From NCBI RefSeq assembly GCF_022825805.1, contig NZ_JAJDWC010000111.1:1-48981 (forward strand): 48,981 nt of DNA, in the 5' to 3' direction. How positions within the stretch are numbered: the stretch's first letter is position 1; each line of letters opens with the position of its first letter. The notes under the pieces are model-generated. The model was not told the DNA's origin. It searched no databases and saw only the letters and a list, made by a program, of their open reading frames with translations. This document shows, piece by piece, positions 24,357 to 33,299 of the stretch. The translations under genes were made by a program, and so were the position numbers. Source of the stretch: Phaeobacter sp. GTDB taxonomy: Bacteria > Pseudomonadota > Alphaproteobacteria > Rhodobacterales > Rhodobacteraceae.

Positions 24357-26618
24357 TCACTGTACCTTTTGTTGTCCCGACGCCGGTGATGCGGCGGGCA
24401 AACGGATCACGGCCATCGCCCCGAAATGGGACTGACCTTCAAACACCGGCGCATCCTCCAACGCCAATGTTCCTCCGTGTTCTTCGATAATCTTCTTCAC
24501 AATCGGCAGACCAAGGCCGGTGCCTTCGTCGCGTGTGGTAACATAGGGCTCAAACAACCGGGCCCTATCCTCCGGCAACCCAATGCCGTTGTCGGCAATG
24601 GTGATTTCATACCCGCTGGCCGCGGATGTGACCGCGATCCTCACCTCTGGCACAAGCCCAGAGACGGTTTGTTTTTTCGCCAGAGTTTCAACGGCTTCTC
24701 CGGCGTTTTTGATCAGATTGGTCAGCGCCTGCCCGATCATGGTGGAATCCAGATCGGCCAACAACGGTTCATCGGGCAGATCTGCCACAATGCGCAGATC
24801 GGGCTGTCCCGCCTTTTGCAGGGTCACGGCATCGCGCACCAGCGCCACCAGATCTTCTTGTCTGCGGTCAGGCTCGGGCATGCGGGCAAACTTCGAAAAC
24901 TCATCAACAATACGGCGCAAGTCGTTGGTTTGGCGCACAATCACATCTGTCATCGACTGCAACAGATCGCTGTTTTCTTCGCCAAGCTTGGGCGCGAACT
25001 TGCGTTTGATACGCTCCGCACTCAGCTGGATGGGGGTCAGCGGGTTCTTGATTTCATGGGCAATCCGGCGCGCTACGTCGCCCCAGGCGGCCATCCGCTG
25101 GGCGCTGACCAGATCGGTCACGTCATCAAAAGCCACAACATAGCCTTCGAGGTGGCCCACTTCACTGCGCCGGGTCGACATCCGCACCAGCAGATTTTCC
25201 AGCTGGCCCTGGCGTGTGACCTTCACCTCACCCTGCACAACCTCTGCACCCGTCTCCATCAGCTCGGTGAACAAAGCGCCAAATTCCGGCACCGCAACCG
25301 CCAACGCCAGCGATTGCCGGGTTTCGTTCCAATCCAGCAGGCGCTCCGCCGAGCGGTTCACAAACGTGACGCGCCCATTGTCGTCCAACCCGACAACCCC
25401 GGAGGTCACAGACATCAACACGGAATCAAACAACCGCCGCCGCCGTTCGATCTGCCGGGTGTTTTCCAAGAGCGTATCCCGCTGATCGCGCAGCTCATCG
25501 GTCATCTGGTTGAAATACCGGCCCAGTTGAGAGATCTCGTCATCCCCTTCCTCTTCGGGGACATGGACATTCAGATTGCCGCCACCAACACGCCGGGCCG
25601 CGATGGTCAACCGCCCAACGGGCCGCGACAGGCGTTCGGCGAACCACATGCCCAGCCACATCGCTGCCAGGATCAGGATCACCGCAAAGCCAAGGTACAG
25701 AAGGCCAAATTCAAACAGCACCCGGCCGCGTTCGTTTTCCAACTGCTGATAGAGGTGCGCGGTTTCTTTGGTGTCATCCAGCAGGCTCAGCAGATCCCCG
25801 TCGACATCGCGGCTGACGTATAGAAAGCGGTCCACAAAGGCATCCAACCGCACCAGGGCGCGAAATTCATTGTTGTCCCAATCCTGGATCAACGTCAGCC
25901 CATTGAAGGTCGCTTCGCTGACGTCAGCGCTAGCAGGGGCTTCGAAATCGAACTCATAGGACCGTTCGCCACGGGCGCGGATCAGCCCCGCGCCGTCAAT
26001 CACATAGGCTTCTTGCAGGCCGCGCTGGATCTGCAACTGGCCCTGGGTCAAAACCTGTCTGAGCTGACCATCAGAGATGAAGAAATTGCGCGCACGGCTG
26101 TTGTCGATGTAGCGCGCAAGCGCCGCTGCATCCTCCGACAGGTCGCGTTCCTGTTGCGCCTGATACGCCTCCGCCGCAGCGAGAGAGCTGCCCACCACCT
26201 GACGCACGCGATCCGAAAACCACCCTTCGAGGCCCACGTTCACCGTCAGCCCGGCAAACAGCGCGACAATCACGGTTGGGGTCAACGCAAGGAAGGCAAA
26301 AGCACCGATCAATCGCAGGTGTAGCCGCGATCCCGCCGATTTTGCCCGCCGCGCAGCGATCAATCGGCCCACTTGGGTCAGCACGAGCGCCGCAATGGCC
26401 AGCACATAAATCAGATCCGCCAGCAGAATCAGCCGCAACGATAGCGAGGCCGCGCCCTGCGAAAACGGTCCGATGATGAGGAAGGTGGCAACCGCCAGAA
26501 CCGGTCCCAGCACCACAAGCCCAAGCGCGCCAAAATTGCGCGCTTTGCGCGTGCGGCGCCAGCGATCCAGCGCCGTAAACGGCCCATATGCTGAGCGGAG
26601 ATGTGGCCTCTGCGTCAC
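24357..26618 (-). CDS. ntrY: Nitrogen-related sensor histidine kinase NtrY
   Basis: A 753-residue membrane histidine kinase, starting at GTG 26618 behind GGTGAGGG. Several N-terminal membrane helices (around FGALGLVVLGPVLAVATFLIIG and ADLIYVLAIAALVL) surround a periplasmic sensor region; a further helix near residue 300 (FGLLYLGFAVILILAAMWLG) leads into a HAMP domain (RLSRPVGRLTIAARRVGGG). A PAS domain, the H-box RRIAHEIKNPLTPIQL, the N-box LTNLIKNAGEAVE and ATP lid motifs DNGIGLPE and GTGLGLPIVK follow. It phosphorylates NtrX, and family studies link the pair to nitrogen or redox sensing. ntrX begins 14 bases downstream. Confidence 0.95.
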   Translation of the reverse strand: MTQRPHLRSAYGPFTALDRWRRTRKARNFGALGLVVLGPVLAVATFLIIGPFSQGAASLSLRLILLADLIYVLAIAALVLTQVGRLIAARRAKSAGSRLHLRLIGAFAFLALTPTVIVALFAGLTVNVGLEGWFSDRVRQVVGSSLAAAEAYQAQQERDLSEDAAALARYIDNSRARNFFISDGQLRQVLTQGQLQIQRGLQEAYVIDGAGLIRARGERSYEFDFEAPASADVSEATFNGLTLIQDWDNNEFRALVRLDAFVDRFLYVSRDVDGDLLSLLDDTKETAHLYQQLENERGRVLFEFGLLYLGFAVILILAAMWLGMWFAERLSRPVGRLTIAARRVGGGNLNVHVPEEEGDDEISQLGRYFNQMTDELRDQRDTLLENTRQIERRRRLFDSVLMSVTSGVVGLDDNGRVTFVNRSAERLLDWNETRQSLALAVAVPEFGALFTELMETGAEVVQGEVKVTRQGQLENLLVRMSTRRSEVGHLEGYVVAFDDVTDLVSAQRMAAWGDVARRIAHEIKNPLTPIQLSAERIKRKFAPKLGEENSDLLQSMTDVIVRQTNDLRRIVDEFSKFARMPEPDRRQEDLVALVRDAVTLQKAGQPDLRIVADLPDEPLLADLDSTMIGQALTNLIKNAGEAVETLAKKQTVSGLVPEVRIAVTSAASGYEITIADNGIGLPEDRARLFEPYVTTRDEGTGLGLPIVKKIIEEHGGTLALEDAPVFEGQSHFGAMAVIRLPAASPASGQQKVQ

Positions 26619-26717
26619 GTGCTGCCCTCACCCTGATGTACGACCGTTCTGGCCGACCCCCACATATCGTGGCTTGTTATAGCATGACTGCCAAAACGCC
26701 ACGGTTCTGTGGCTATA

Positions 26718-28115
26718 TTACATCAGCTTTCGCCGCCGTGTCACCTCTATATCAAGATCTGTGATCTTCTTGCGCAAAGTATTGCGATTGATCCCCAGCA
26801 AATCGGCGCATTTGGCCTGATTTCCACCGGTCATCGCCAGCGAAATCTCAATCAGCGGCGTTTCAATCTCTTTGAGGATGCGTCCATAGAGCCCAGGCGG
26901 CGGCAACATATCGCCGTGCAGATCGAAATAACGCTGCAAATGGCGCGCCACTGATTCCGACAGACGTTCACTGCTGAGCGTGGCACCGCCGCTGACCACT
27001 GGCTCCCCTCCCGATTGCGCGCCCAGCGCGATTTCCACCTCTTCCACGGCAATCTCTTCGCTGCGCGCGGTCAGAGCGAGACGGCGGATCACATTTTCCA
27101 GCTGGCGCACATTGCCCGGCCAGGCAAATTGGCGCAGCGGTTCGCGCGCCGCATCCCCCAATCGGCGATGGGGCGCGCCTTCGTTTTCCGCACGCGTCAG
27201 AAAATGCGCACAAAGCAGCGGTATATCGTCGACCCGCGCCCGCAAGGAAGGCACCGCCAATTCGGTGCCGCTGATCCGGTAGTACAGATCCTGACGTAAG
27301 GCACCCGCCTCCATCGCTGCTGCAGGGTTTTCCTGGCTGGTTGCGATGAACCGCGGCAGGCTGTCACCAGGCGCATCCATCATCCGCACCACGCGGGCCT
27401 GCGCCTCCTCGGACAGATCGGTCAATTCGTCCAGCAGCAGCGTACCCCCCCGCGCGGCAGCGAGCACTTTGGCCGGGCCATCGATGGCGCTCAGATCGGC
27501 GGCCTCCGCGCGCACAAACGGCATGGTGCGCCGGTCCGACAGATCATGGATCGATCTGGCAATCAGGGATTTGCCGGTGCCGCTCTCTCCGGTGATCAGC
27601 AGCGGGATATCCGTATTCATGACCCGCGCCACCAGCCGGTAGAGCGCCTGCATCACCTCGGTACGACCCACCAGTGGCAATTCATCCGCCCCCTCCCCGA
27701 TCGTGTCGGCGCTGCGCGGACCTTCGCCGCGCGAAGCGCTGTGCAGCGGGCGTTTCTCGGAAAGCGCCTTGGCGGTCCGTTTCATCAACTCCGGCAGATC
27801 GAACGGTTTGGGCAGATAGTCATAGGCATCCGCCTCAGTGGCTTTGATCGCGGTCATGATGGTGTTCTGCGCTGAAATCACGATCACCGGCAAACCGGGG
27901 CGATCCTCGGCAATCTTGGGCAGCATCTCCAGACCATTGCCATCAGGCATCATCACGTCTGAAATCACCACATCGCCTTTGCCTTCTCCGACCCATCGCA
28001 TCAGCGTCGTCAGCGAGGATGTGGCATGCACTTTGCATCCCGCACGTGTCAGGGCCTGGGTCAGCACCGTGCGAATGGTGCGATCGTCATCAGCAACAAG
28101 AACGGTGCCGTCCAT
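26718..28115 (-). CDS. ntrC: Nitrogen regulation response regulator NtrC, GAFTGA-less form
   Basis: 465 residues. The receiver domain carries D10, D11 and phospho-acceptor D53 ([12 protein letters not shown]). The AAA+ domain has Walker A GESGTGKS (176-183) and Walker B LLLDE (226-230). The span between them is about 18 residues shorter than in enteric NtrC, because the whole GAFTGA loop region is missing. The C-terminal Fis-type helix-turn-helix ([20 protein letters not shown]) is intact. This matches Rhodobacter capsulatus NtrC, which is known to activate sigma-70 polymerase and not sigma-54. Three bases separate it from ntrB; ntrY follows after 99 bases. Confidence 0.95.
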   Translation of the reverse strand: MDGTVLVADDDRTIRTVLTQALTRAGCKVHATSSLTTLMRWVGEGKGDVVISDVMMPDGNGLEMLPKIAEDRPGLPVIVISAQNTIMTAIKATEADAYDYLPKPFDLPELMKRTAKALSEKRPLHSASRGEGPRSADTIGEGADELPLVGRTEVMQALYRLVARVMNTDIPLLITGESGTGKSLIARSIHDLSDRRTMPFVRAEAADLSAIDGPAKVLAAARGGTLLLDELTDLSEEAQARVVRMMDAPGDSLPRFIATSQENPAAAMEAGALRQDLYYRISGTELAVPSLRARVDDIPLLCAHFLTRAENEGAPHRRLGDAAREPLRQFAWPGNVRQLENVIRRLALTARSEEIAVEEVEIALGAQSGGEPVVSGGATLSSERLSESVARHLQRYFDLHGDMLPPPGLYGRILKEIETPLIEISLAMTGGNQAKCADLLGINRNTLRKKITDLDIEVTRRRKLM

Positions 28116-28118
28116 GGT

Positions 28119-29456
28119 CTACTCCAATTGCGTCGGGGAAAGAGGGTCAGCGCTCTGCCCGCGGGAACCTGGCTGCGGCCCGCGCGACAAAGACAAACGA
28201 AAGACTGTATTGCCAGGCTCCGAAGACACGGAGATCCAGCCCTGGTGATCGGCGATGATCTTGCTGACCAGCGCCAGCCCAAGCCCGGTGCCGTTCTCCC
28301 GCCCGGAGACGAAAGGATCAAACACATCATCGCGGATCGCATCCGGCAGACCCGGCCCATCATCGCGGATTTCAATCTGCAAAGGCAGCAGCTTACCAGA
28401 GCCATCGCTGCGGCGCAGACGGAAGGAATGTTCATAGTAGCTGCGGATCCGGATCGTCCCCCCGGCTTCGCCCGCCGCTTCAGAGGCATTCTTCAGCAGG
28501 TTCATCACCACCTGCAGCAGCTGATCCGCATCACCCCAGGCCATCGGCAGGGAGGGGTCATAATCCTCGATGATGGTCATATGTGCGCCAAAGCCCAGCA
28601 CAGCGGATCTGCGGGCCCGGTCCAGCACATCGTGCAGGTTCAATTCACGAAATGCTGGTGGCGACAGGTTGCCAAACTGCTCCACCTGTTCCAGCAGCTT
28701 CACAATCCGGCGGCTTTCGCTGACGATCAGATCCGTCAGCTCCAGATCCGAACCGCTCAGCCCCATGGACAGCAATTGCGCCGCCCCGGTGATGCCCGCA
28801 AGCGGGTTCTTGATCTCGTGGGCCAGCATTTCGGCCATCCCGATGGCCGATTGCGCCGCGGATTTGGCCGAATGGTTCTGCGTCATCCGCGCGGCCAATT
28901 CACGTGGCGACAGCAGCATCAGCATCAGATCCCCGTCGCCTTGCAATCGGGTGACCTGAACGTTGCATTGCAATGGGGCGCGCCCCCGTGCGCCGACATC
29001 GATGTCATTCACAAACAGGGGCGTTCCATTGCTGCGCGCCCGATCAACGGCTGCTGCGATGGAGGGGGCGACCACAACCTGATCCCAGACCGGCAGGCCC
29101 CGCAGTGTTTTCTGTGAGGTGTTCAAAAACCCCTCTGCTGCGGAATTCACATCATAGATCGTGTTGGCCGCATCAATCAGAAACGCCGGGATCGGCAAAG
29201 AGGCCCAGAGTGCCGCGTCCTGCGCAGGCCACACAGGTCTGTCCCCAGCCCCCTGATTTGCCTGACCAGTCTGGTTGGCCTGTTTGGATCCGGTTGAGGT
29301 GGTTTCAGGCGCTGTGTCTGTGTCTGTGTTTGCACCAACAGCCGAAACGCTCGTTTGGGTCAGGCCGTTCGTCGGTCCTGTATCTGTAGCACCAGCACCT
29401 GTGGCACCAGTACCTGTGGGATCAGTATCTGTGGGACCAGTCTTGGATCGCGTCAT
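28119..29456 (-). CDS. ntrB: Nitrogen sensor histidine kinase NtrB with unusual repetitive N-terminus
   Basis: 445 residues; ATG 29456 overlaps the dusB stop by four bases (ATGA). The soluble core is standard: a PAS domain beginning near residue 84 (LWASLPIPAFLIDAANTIYD), the H-box AEMLAHEIKNPLAGITG, the N-box QVVMNLLKNASEA and ATP-lid motifs DDGPGLPD and GTGLGLALV. Family NtrB proteins start almost directly at the PAS domain. Here about 80 extra residues of low complexity precede it, rich in Thr, Gly, Asp and Gln and derived from a short imperfect DNA repeat. The kinase partners NtrC and is controlled by PII proteins in relatives. Confidence 0.93.
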   Translation of the reverse strand: MTRSKTGPTDTDPTGTGATGAGATDTGPTNGLTQTSVSAVGANTDTDTAPETTSTGSKQANQTGQANQGAGDRPVWPAQDAALWASLPIPAFLIDAANTIYDVNSAAEGFLNTSQKTLRGLPVWDQVVVAPSIAAAVDRARSNGTPLFVNDIDVGARGRAPLQCNVQVTRLQGDGDLMLMLLSPRELAARMTQNHSAKSAAQSAIGMAEMLAHEIKNPLAGITGAAQLLSMGLSGSDLELTDLIVSESRRIVKLLEQVEQFGNLSPPAFRELNLHDVLDRARRSAVLGFGAHMTIIEDYDPSLPMAWGDADQLLQVVMNLLKNASEAAGEAGGTIRIRSYYEHSFRLRRSDGSGKLLPLQIEIRDDGPGLPDAIRDDVFDPFVSGRENGTGLGLALVSKIIADHQGWISVSSEPGNTVFRLSLSRGPQPGSRGQSADPLSPTQLE

Positions 29457-30457
29457 GCTGCTGCCCCAGATCCCGAGGCAGCCGCCGCCTCGCCACCAAG
29501 CAGAGCCTCTGGCAACAAGGCCAACACCTCTTGCGGGTCCTTTGCGGTCAACACACGGCGCCGAATAGGCGTGGCCGTTGCGGCCTCATCCATATACCAG
29601 CCCAGATGTTTGCGCGCGACGCGGATGCCCAGATCGAGGCCATAGAACCCCAGCATCGCCTCGTAGTGGTCGCAGACCAAACGCAGCAGATCCTCCCCCT
29701 GTGGCACATCCGGGGCCGGGCTGCCCCAGATATCATGCGCCACCTGGGCCAGCAGCCAGGGTTTGCCCTGTGCGCCCCGCCCGATCATCACCCCATCTGC
29801 GCCCGATTGCTGCAGCGCCTGGCGCGCGGTCTCGGTGCCCAGAATATCTCCATTGGCCAACACAGGCAGATCCACGGCCTGTTTCACCGCTGCAATCGCC
29901 GCCCAATCCGCCTGGCCCTTGTAAAACTGACAACGGGTGCGCCCATGGATGGTCACCATCTGCACGCCCGCATCCTGCGCCCGCCGGGCCACATCCGCCG
30001 CATTGAGACAATTGTCGTCCCAACCGAGCCGGGTCTTCAGCGTCACAGGCACGCTCACCGCGCCAACCACCGCCTCGATCAACGAAAGCGCGTGATCCGG
30101 TGTTTTCAGCAGAGCAGATCCGGAATACCCGTTGGTAACCTTCTTGGCCGGGCACCCCATATTGATGTCGATCACCCGCGCGCCCTGGTCTTCGACCTGC
30201 CGCGCGGCTTCGGCCATCCAATATGCATCGCGCCCCGCCAGCTGCACCGAGGTGTTTTCCACATCCGCGCTCAATTCGGCGCGTTCGCGCACACCTGGCT
30301 TGGCCTGTACCATCTCTTGGCTGGCGACCATTTCGCTGACCATCAAACCGACGCCAAACCGGCGCACCAGATCGCGAAACGGACGATCCGTGATTCCGGC
30401 CATCGGGGCCAGCGCGATTGGAGGGGTCAGAGATGTGGTTCCCAAAGTGAAGGACAA
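29453..30457 (-). CDS. dusB: tRNA-dihydrouridine synthase DusB (NifR3)
   Basis: A 334-residue FMN enzyme that reduces uridines in the tRNA D-loop. The start is a TTG at 30457 with AAGGA about eight bases upstream; no in-frame ATG exists nearby, because a TAG lies just upstream, and the resulting N-terminus fits the family. FMN and catalytic signatures: APMAGITDRPFRDLVRRFG, then INMGCPAKKVTNGYSGSALL with the catalytic Cys, and a GRTRCQFYKG segment for tRNA binding. The C-terminal tail is alanine-rich. It is the first gene of the ntr operon; this position is why the gene was historically called nifR3 in Rhodobacter. Confidence 0.95.
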   Translation of the reverse strand: MSFTLGTTSLTPPIALAPMAGITDRPFRDLVRRFGVGLMVSEMVASQEMVQAKPGVRERAELSADVENTSVQLAGRDAYWMAEAARQVEDQGARVIDINMGCPAKKVTNGYSGSALLKTPDHALSLIEAVVGAVSVPVTLKTRLGWDDNCLNAADVARRAQDAGVQMVTIHGRTRCQFYKGQADWAAIAAVKQAVDLPVLANGDILGTETARQALQQSGADGVMIGRGAQGKPWLLAQVAHDIWGSPAPDVPQGEDLLRLVCDHYEAMLGFYGLDLGIRVARKHLGWYMDEAATATPIRRRVLTAKDPQEVLALLPEALLGGEAAAASGSGAAA

Positions 30458-30551
30458 CTGCCTAATCCTTGTGCATGTGATACGTTTCTACCGGAGCCTT
30501 CAGCTATGCGACAATGAAACGCCCACTCGCAAGGCCACATAAAGCAGCATT

Positions 30552-30568
30552 TGCCTATTTTTTAGGCA
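30552..30568. promoter_or_regulatory. TGC-N11-GCA palindrome in the dusB/ispDF intergenic region
   Basis: TGCCTA-N5-TAGGCA fits the TGC-N11-GCA layout of NtrC-type enhancer sites. It lies 95 bases upstream of dusB-ntrBC and 71 bases upstream of ispDF. A half-site TGCCTA recurs at 30459-30464, next to the dusB start, and a second dyad (GGTGAT 30579-30584, ATCACC 30598-30603) lies beside it. Autoregulation by NtrC is inferred from form and place only. Confidence 0.4.
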
Positions 30569-30638
30569 GACCTGCAGGGGTGATTGCCTCTCCTTGCATC
30601 ACCTCCTAAACAAATGGGAAAGCTGAAAGCAGATTTTG

Positions 30639-31880
30639 ATGTCACATCCCGTCACCTCTCCTACCCAAATCGCAGGGTCAGGCCCGTCCACCCAAACAGA
30701 TGACACGGCCGTGCTGATCGTCGCGGCGGGACGCGGCAGCCGCGCAGGCGGTGGTCTGCCCAAACAATGGCGGCCCCTGGCAGGCAAACGCGTGATCGAC
30801 TGGACCCTGGCTGCCTTTCGCGACGCTGGCCTGCACCACATCGTGCTGGTGCTGTCACCCGATGACACCGCCGCCTGGTCGGAGTTCGCAGAACAAGACG
30901 GCATCACACTGGCCTCCGGCGGGGCCACGCGGGCCGGGTCGGTTGCCAGTGGATTGGCGGCACTTGACAGGCATCGCTTTGCCAAAGTGCTGATCCATGA
31001 CGCCGCACGCCCCTGTGTGTCGAGCCGCATCATCCATGATGTCATCGCCGCACTTGATCACTCTGCCGCGGCCGCGCCGGCCCTAGCGGTGACCGATGCG
31101 CTTTGGCGTGGGTCCGACGGGCACGTCACAGGCACCCAGGATCGCAGCGGGCTGTTTGGGGCCCAGACACCGCAAGGCTTCCGCCTGAGCGCCATCAAAG
31201 CCGCGCATGACAAACTGGCCACATCGGGCGGTGATGCCGCCGATGATGTGGAGGTCGCGCGTCTGGCAGGGCTTGACGTCACCATCATTCCGGGCGACCC
31301 GGACAATATGAAAATCACGCGCCCGGAAGACTTCGACCGGGCTGCTGGCATTCTCAGGACCACTTCCCGAGAAGACATAAAGGGCAACATGGGGGGCAAT
31401 ATGGATGTGAGGCTCGGCAACGGCTACGATGTGCACCGGTTTGGACCGGGCGATCAGGTGATCCTCTGTGGGGTGCCGGTTGCGCATGATCGCGGCCTTC
31501 AGGGGCACTCGGATGCAGACGTGGGCCTGCATGCCATCACGGATGCGCTCTATGGCGCGTTGGCCGAGGGCGACATTGGCCGCCACTTCCCACCGAGCGA
31601 TCCACAGTGGAAAGGGGCCGCAAGCGATATCTTCCTGCGCCATGCCGCTGAGTTGACCCGCAGCAAGGGCTATCAGATTTCCAATGTCGACTGCACATTG
31701 GTCTGCGAATTCCCCAAGATCACCCCACACGCCCCCGCCATGCGGGCCGCCGTCGCCGAAATCCTGTCGGTTGATGTGTCGCGAGTGTCGATCAAGGCCA
31801 CCACATCAGAACGCCTCGGCTTTACCGGACGCGGTGAAGGGATTGCCGCCATCGCAACCGCCTGCGTGGTGAAATCATGA
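30639..31880 (+). CDS. ispDF: Bifunctional 2-C-methyl-D-erythritol 4-phosphate cytidylyltransferase / MECDP synthase IspDF
   Basis: A fusion enzyme of 413 residues for two steps of the non-mevalonate isoprenoid pathway. The IspD part (about 20-225) has [25 protein letters not shown] and AVTDALWRG. The IspF part (from about residue 250) has the metal ligands of GYDVHRF and [20 protein letters not shown], and the closing [18 protein letters not shown]. The fusion is common in alphaproteobacteria. ATG 30639 is taken as start; a TTG just before it is an unlikely alternative. The stop overlaps pgpA by four bases. Divergent from dusB. Confidence 0.95.
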   Translation: MSHPVTSPTQIAGSGPSTQTDDTAVLIVAAGRGSRAGGGLPKQWRPLAGKRVIDWTLAAFRDAGLHHIVLVLSPDDTAAWSEFAEQDGITLASGGATRAGSVASGLAALDRHRFAKVLIHDAARPCVSSRIIHDVIAALDHSAAAAPALAVTDALWRGSDGHVTGTQDRSGLFGAQTPQGFRLSAIKAAHDKLATSGGDAADDVEVARLAGLDVTIIPGDPDNMKITRPEDFDRAAGILRTTSREDIKGNMGGNMDVRLGNGYDVHRFGPGDQVILCGVPVAHDRGLQGHSDADVGLHAITDALYGALAEGDIGRHFPPSDPQWKGAASDIFLRHAAELTRSKGYQISNVDCTLVCEFPKITPHAPAMRAAVAEILSVDVSRVSIKATTSERLGFTGRGEGIAAIATACVVKS

Positions 31881-32383
31881 CAACACATCGTCTGGCCCGT
31901 ATGATTGGCACTGTGGGCGGTGTGGGGTACCTGCGCCCGGCTCCGGGCACTTGGGGGTCGCTTGTGGCCCTGCCCATGGCCTATGCGCTGCATCAGATCG
32001 GCGGCTTTTTGTTGCTGGCGCTGGCCAGCGTGATCTGCCTGGTGATCGGTGTCTGGGCCGCCGAAGCGATGACCCGCAACCGCGAGGACATGGATCCGTC
32101 AGAATTTGTCTTGGACGAGGTGGCGGGCCAGTTCGTGGCGCTCTGGGCCATATCCTATCCGGCCTGGGCCCATGGGATCGACATCACCGTGCTTTGGCCG
32201 GGCTGGATCGCGGCCTTTGTGTTGTTTCGCCTGTTTGACATCTGGAAACCCGGACCTGTGGGCTGGGCCGACCGCCAAAAGGGCGCGACAGGTGTGATGA
32301 TGGATGACATCATTGCAGGCCTGTTGGCCGCCATCGGTGTGGCCGTTCTGGCCGGGATCGCTCATGGGATTCTGGGCTTGTAA
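31877..32383 (+). CDS. pgpA: Phosphatidylglycerophosphatase A
   Basis: A 168-residue inner-membrane lipid phosphatase that converts phosphatidylglycerol phosphate to phosphatidylglycerol. Signatures are [14 protein letters not shown], the acidic [13 protein letters not shown] and the [11 protein letters not shown] segment, together with four hydrophobic helices. Its ATG overlaps the ispDF stop (ATGA), so isoprenoid and phospholipid genes are translated in one run. The pncC/cinA-type gene follows after 71 bases. Confidence 0.94.
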   Translation: MTTHRLARMIGTVGGVGYLRPAPGTWGSLVALPMAYALHQIGGFLLLALASVICLVIGVWAAEAMTRNREDMDPSEFVLDEVAGQFVALWAISYPAWAHGIDITVLWPGWIAAFVLFRLFDIWKPGPVGWADRQKGATGVMMDDIIAGLLAAIGVAVLAGIAHGILGL

Positions 32384-32454
32384 GAAATTGCTTCCTCTGA
32401 CCTCGCTCAGAACCGCCATGGAACAGCAGCCCCTCAACAACAGGAGCGTTTGAC

Positions 32455-32952
32455 GTGCAGACAAACTCCACCGCGCCATTGCCTGAACAGGTGATCGCCG
32501 CCGCAAAACTGCGCGGCGTCACCATCGCCACCGCCGAAAGCTGCACAGCTGGTATGATCTCAGCGGCGCTGACCGATGTGGCGGGCTCCTCCGCCGTGGT
32601 TGATCGGGGCTATGTCACCTATTCCAATCAGGCCAAGATCGACATGCTCGGCGTCACCCCAGACACATTGGCCGCTGTGGGCGCAGTCAGCGAGGAGGTC
32701 GCCGTCCAGATGGCCGAAGGCGCGCGCACCCGCGCCGCCACCACGCTGGCCGTTGCGGTCACCGGCATCGCAGGCCCCGGTGGCTCCGAACACAAGCCCG
32801 AAGGACGGGTCTGTTTTGCACTGGCGCAAGACGGTGTCGGCACCTTGGCTGAAACCATCGAATTTGGCGCGCTTGGCCGCGCGGGCGTGCGTGCGGCGAC
32901 CCGCAACCACGCCCTGTCCCTGATCCTGAACCGCCTCATGCAGGCGCACTGA
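32455..32952 (+). CDS. pncC: Nicotinamide-nucleotide amidohydrolase, CinA C-terminal family (PncC)
   Basis: A 165-residue CinA_C domain protein that deamidates NMN to nicotinate mononucleotide in pyridine nucleotide recycling. The start is GTG 32455 behind AGGAG. The signature TAESCTAGMISAALTDVAGSS sits near the N-terminus, followed by GYVTYSNQAKIDMLGV and AVTGIAGPGGSEHKPEG. The N-terminal MoCF domain of full CinA is absent, so this is the stand-alone amidohydrolase form. It is the last gene of the ispDF-pgpA run. Confidence 0.92.
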   Translation: MQTNSTAPLPEQVIAAAKLRGVTIATAESCTAGMISAALTDVAGSSAVVDRGYVTYSNQAKIDMLGVTPDTLAAVGAVSEEVAVQMAEGARTRAATTLAVAVTGIAGPGGSEHKPEGRVCFALAQDGVGTLAETIEFGALGRAGVRAATRNHALSLILNRLMQAH

Positions 32953-33192
32953 CACCTCGACACGCCAAACCAGGCACTCGCCCCAATACCTGTCGCATAG
33001 CTGTTGCGTACCTGCGGCGTTACCGGGCTCTGTTTGCGGACCCCGTTTCCGTTCTCGCAGGTGCAACCGCAGGCATTTGCGCCCTGTCCTCTGCCGCAAA
33101 CGACAGCCCAGCTGCCGTCTTTCCCAAGCTGGTTGGAATTTATGCATCCGGCGGCAACGCACGCTTATTTTCTAGGCATTTTGACAAAAGCC

Positions 33193-33214
33193 CGTTTTTC
33201 AGGCGCGAAAAACG
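33193..33214. promoter_or_regulatory. Inverted repeat upstream of amtB
   Basis: CGTTTTTC (33193-33200) and GAAAAACG (33207-33214) flank a 6-base spacer, 86 bases before the amtB start. TTGACA at 33181-33186 overlaps its left side in a -35-like manner, but no good -10 hexamer follows. Other than this, the 347-base gap 32953-33299 shows only a proline-rich open frame with no ribosome binding site, which I do not consider a gene. Confidence 0.4.
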
Positions 33215-33299
33215 CATCTGCCGCTTTTTTCGACGCAGCAGTTCCGCAATCACCCTTCCAACCTGCAGACAGCAAGCGATACGCGCGGAGGAAAAGCGG

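Noticed and set aside
24426..25823. 465-codon plus-strand frame
   Set aside because: Antisense to ntrY, whose domains are all intact.
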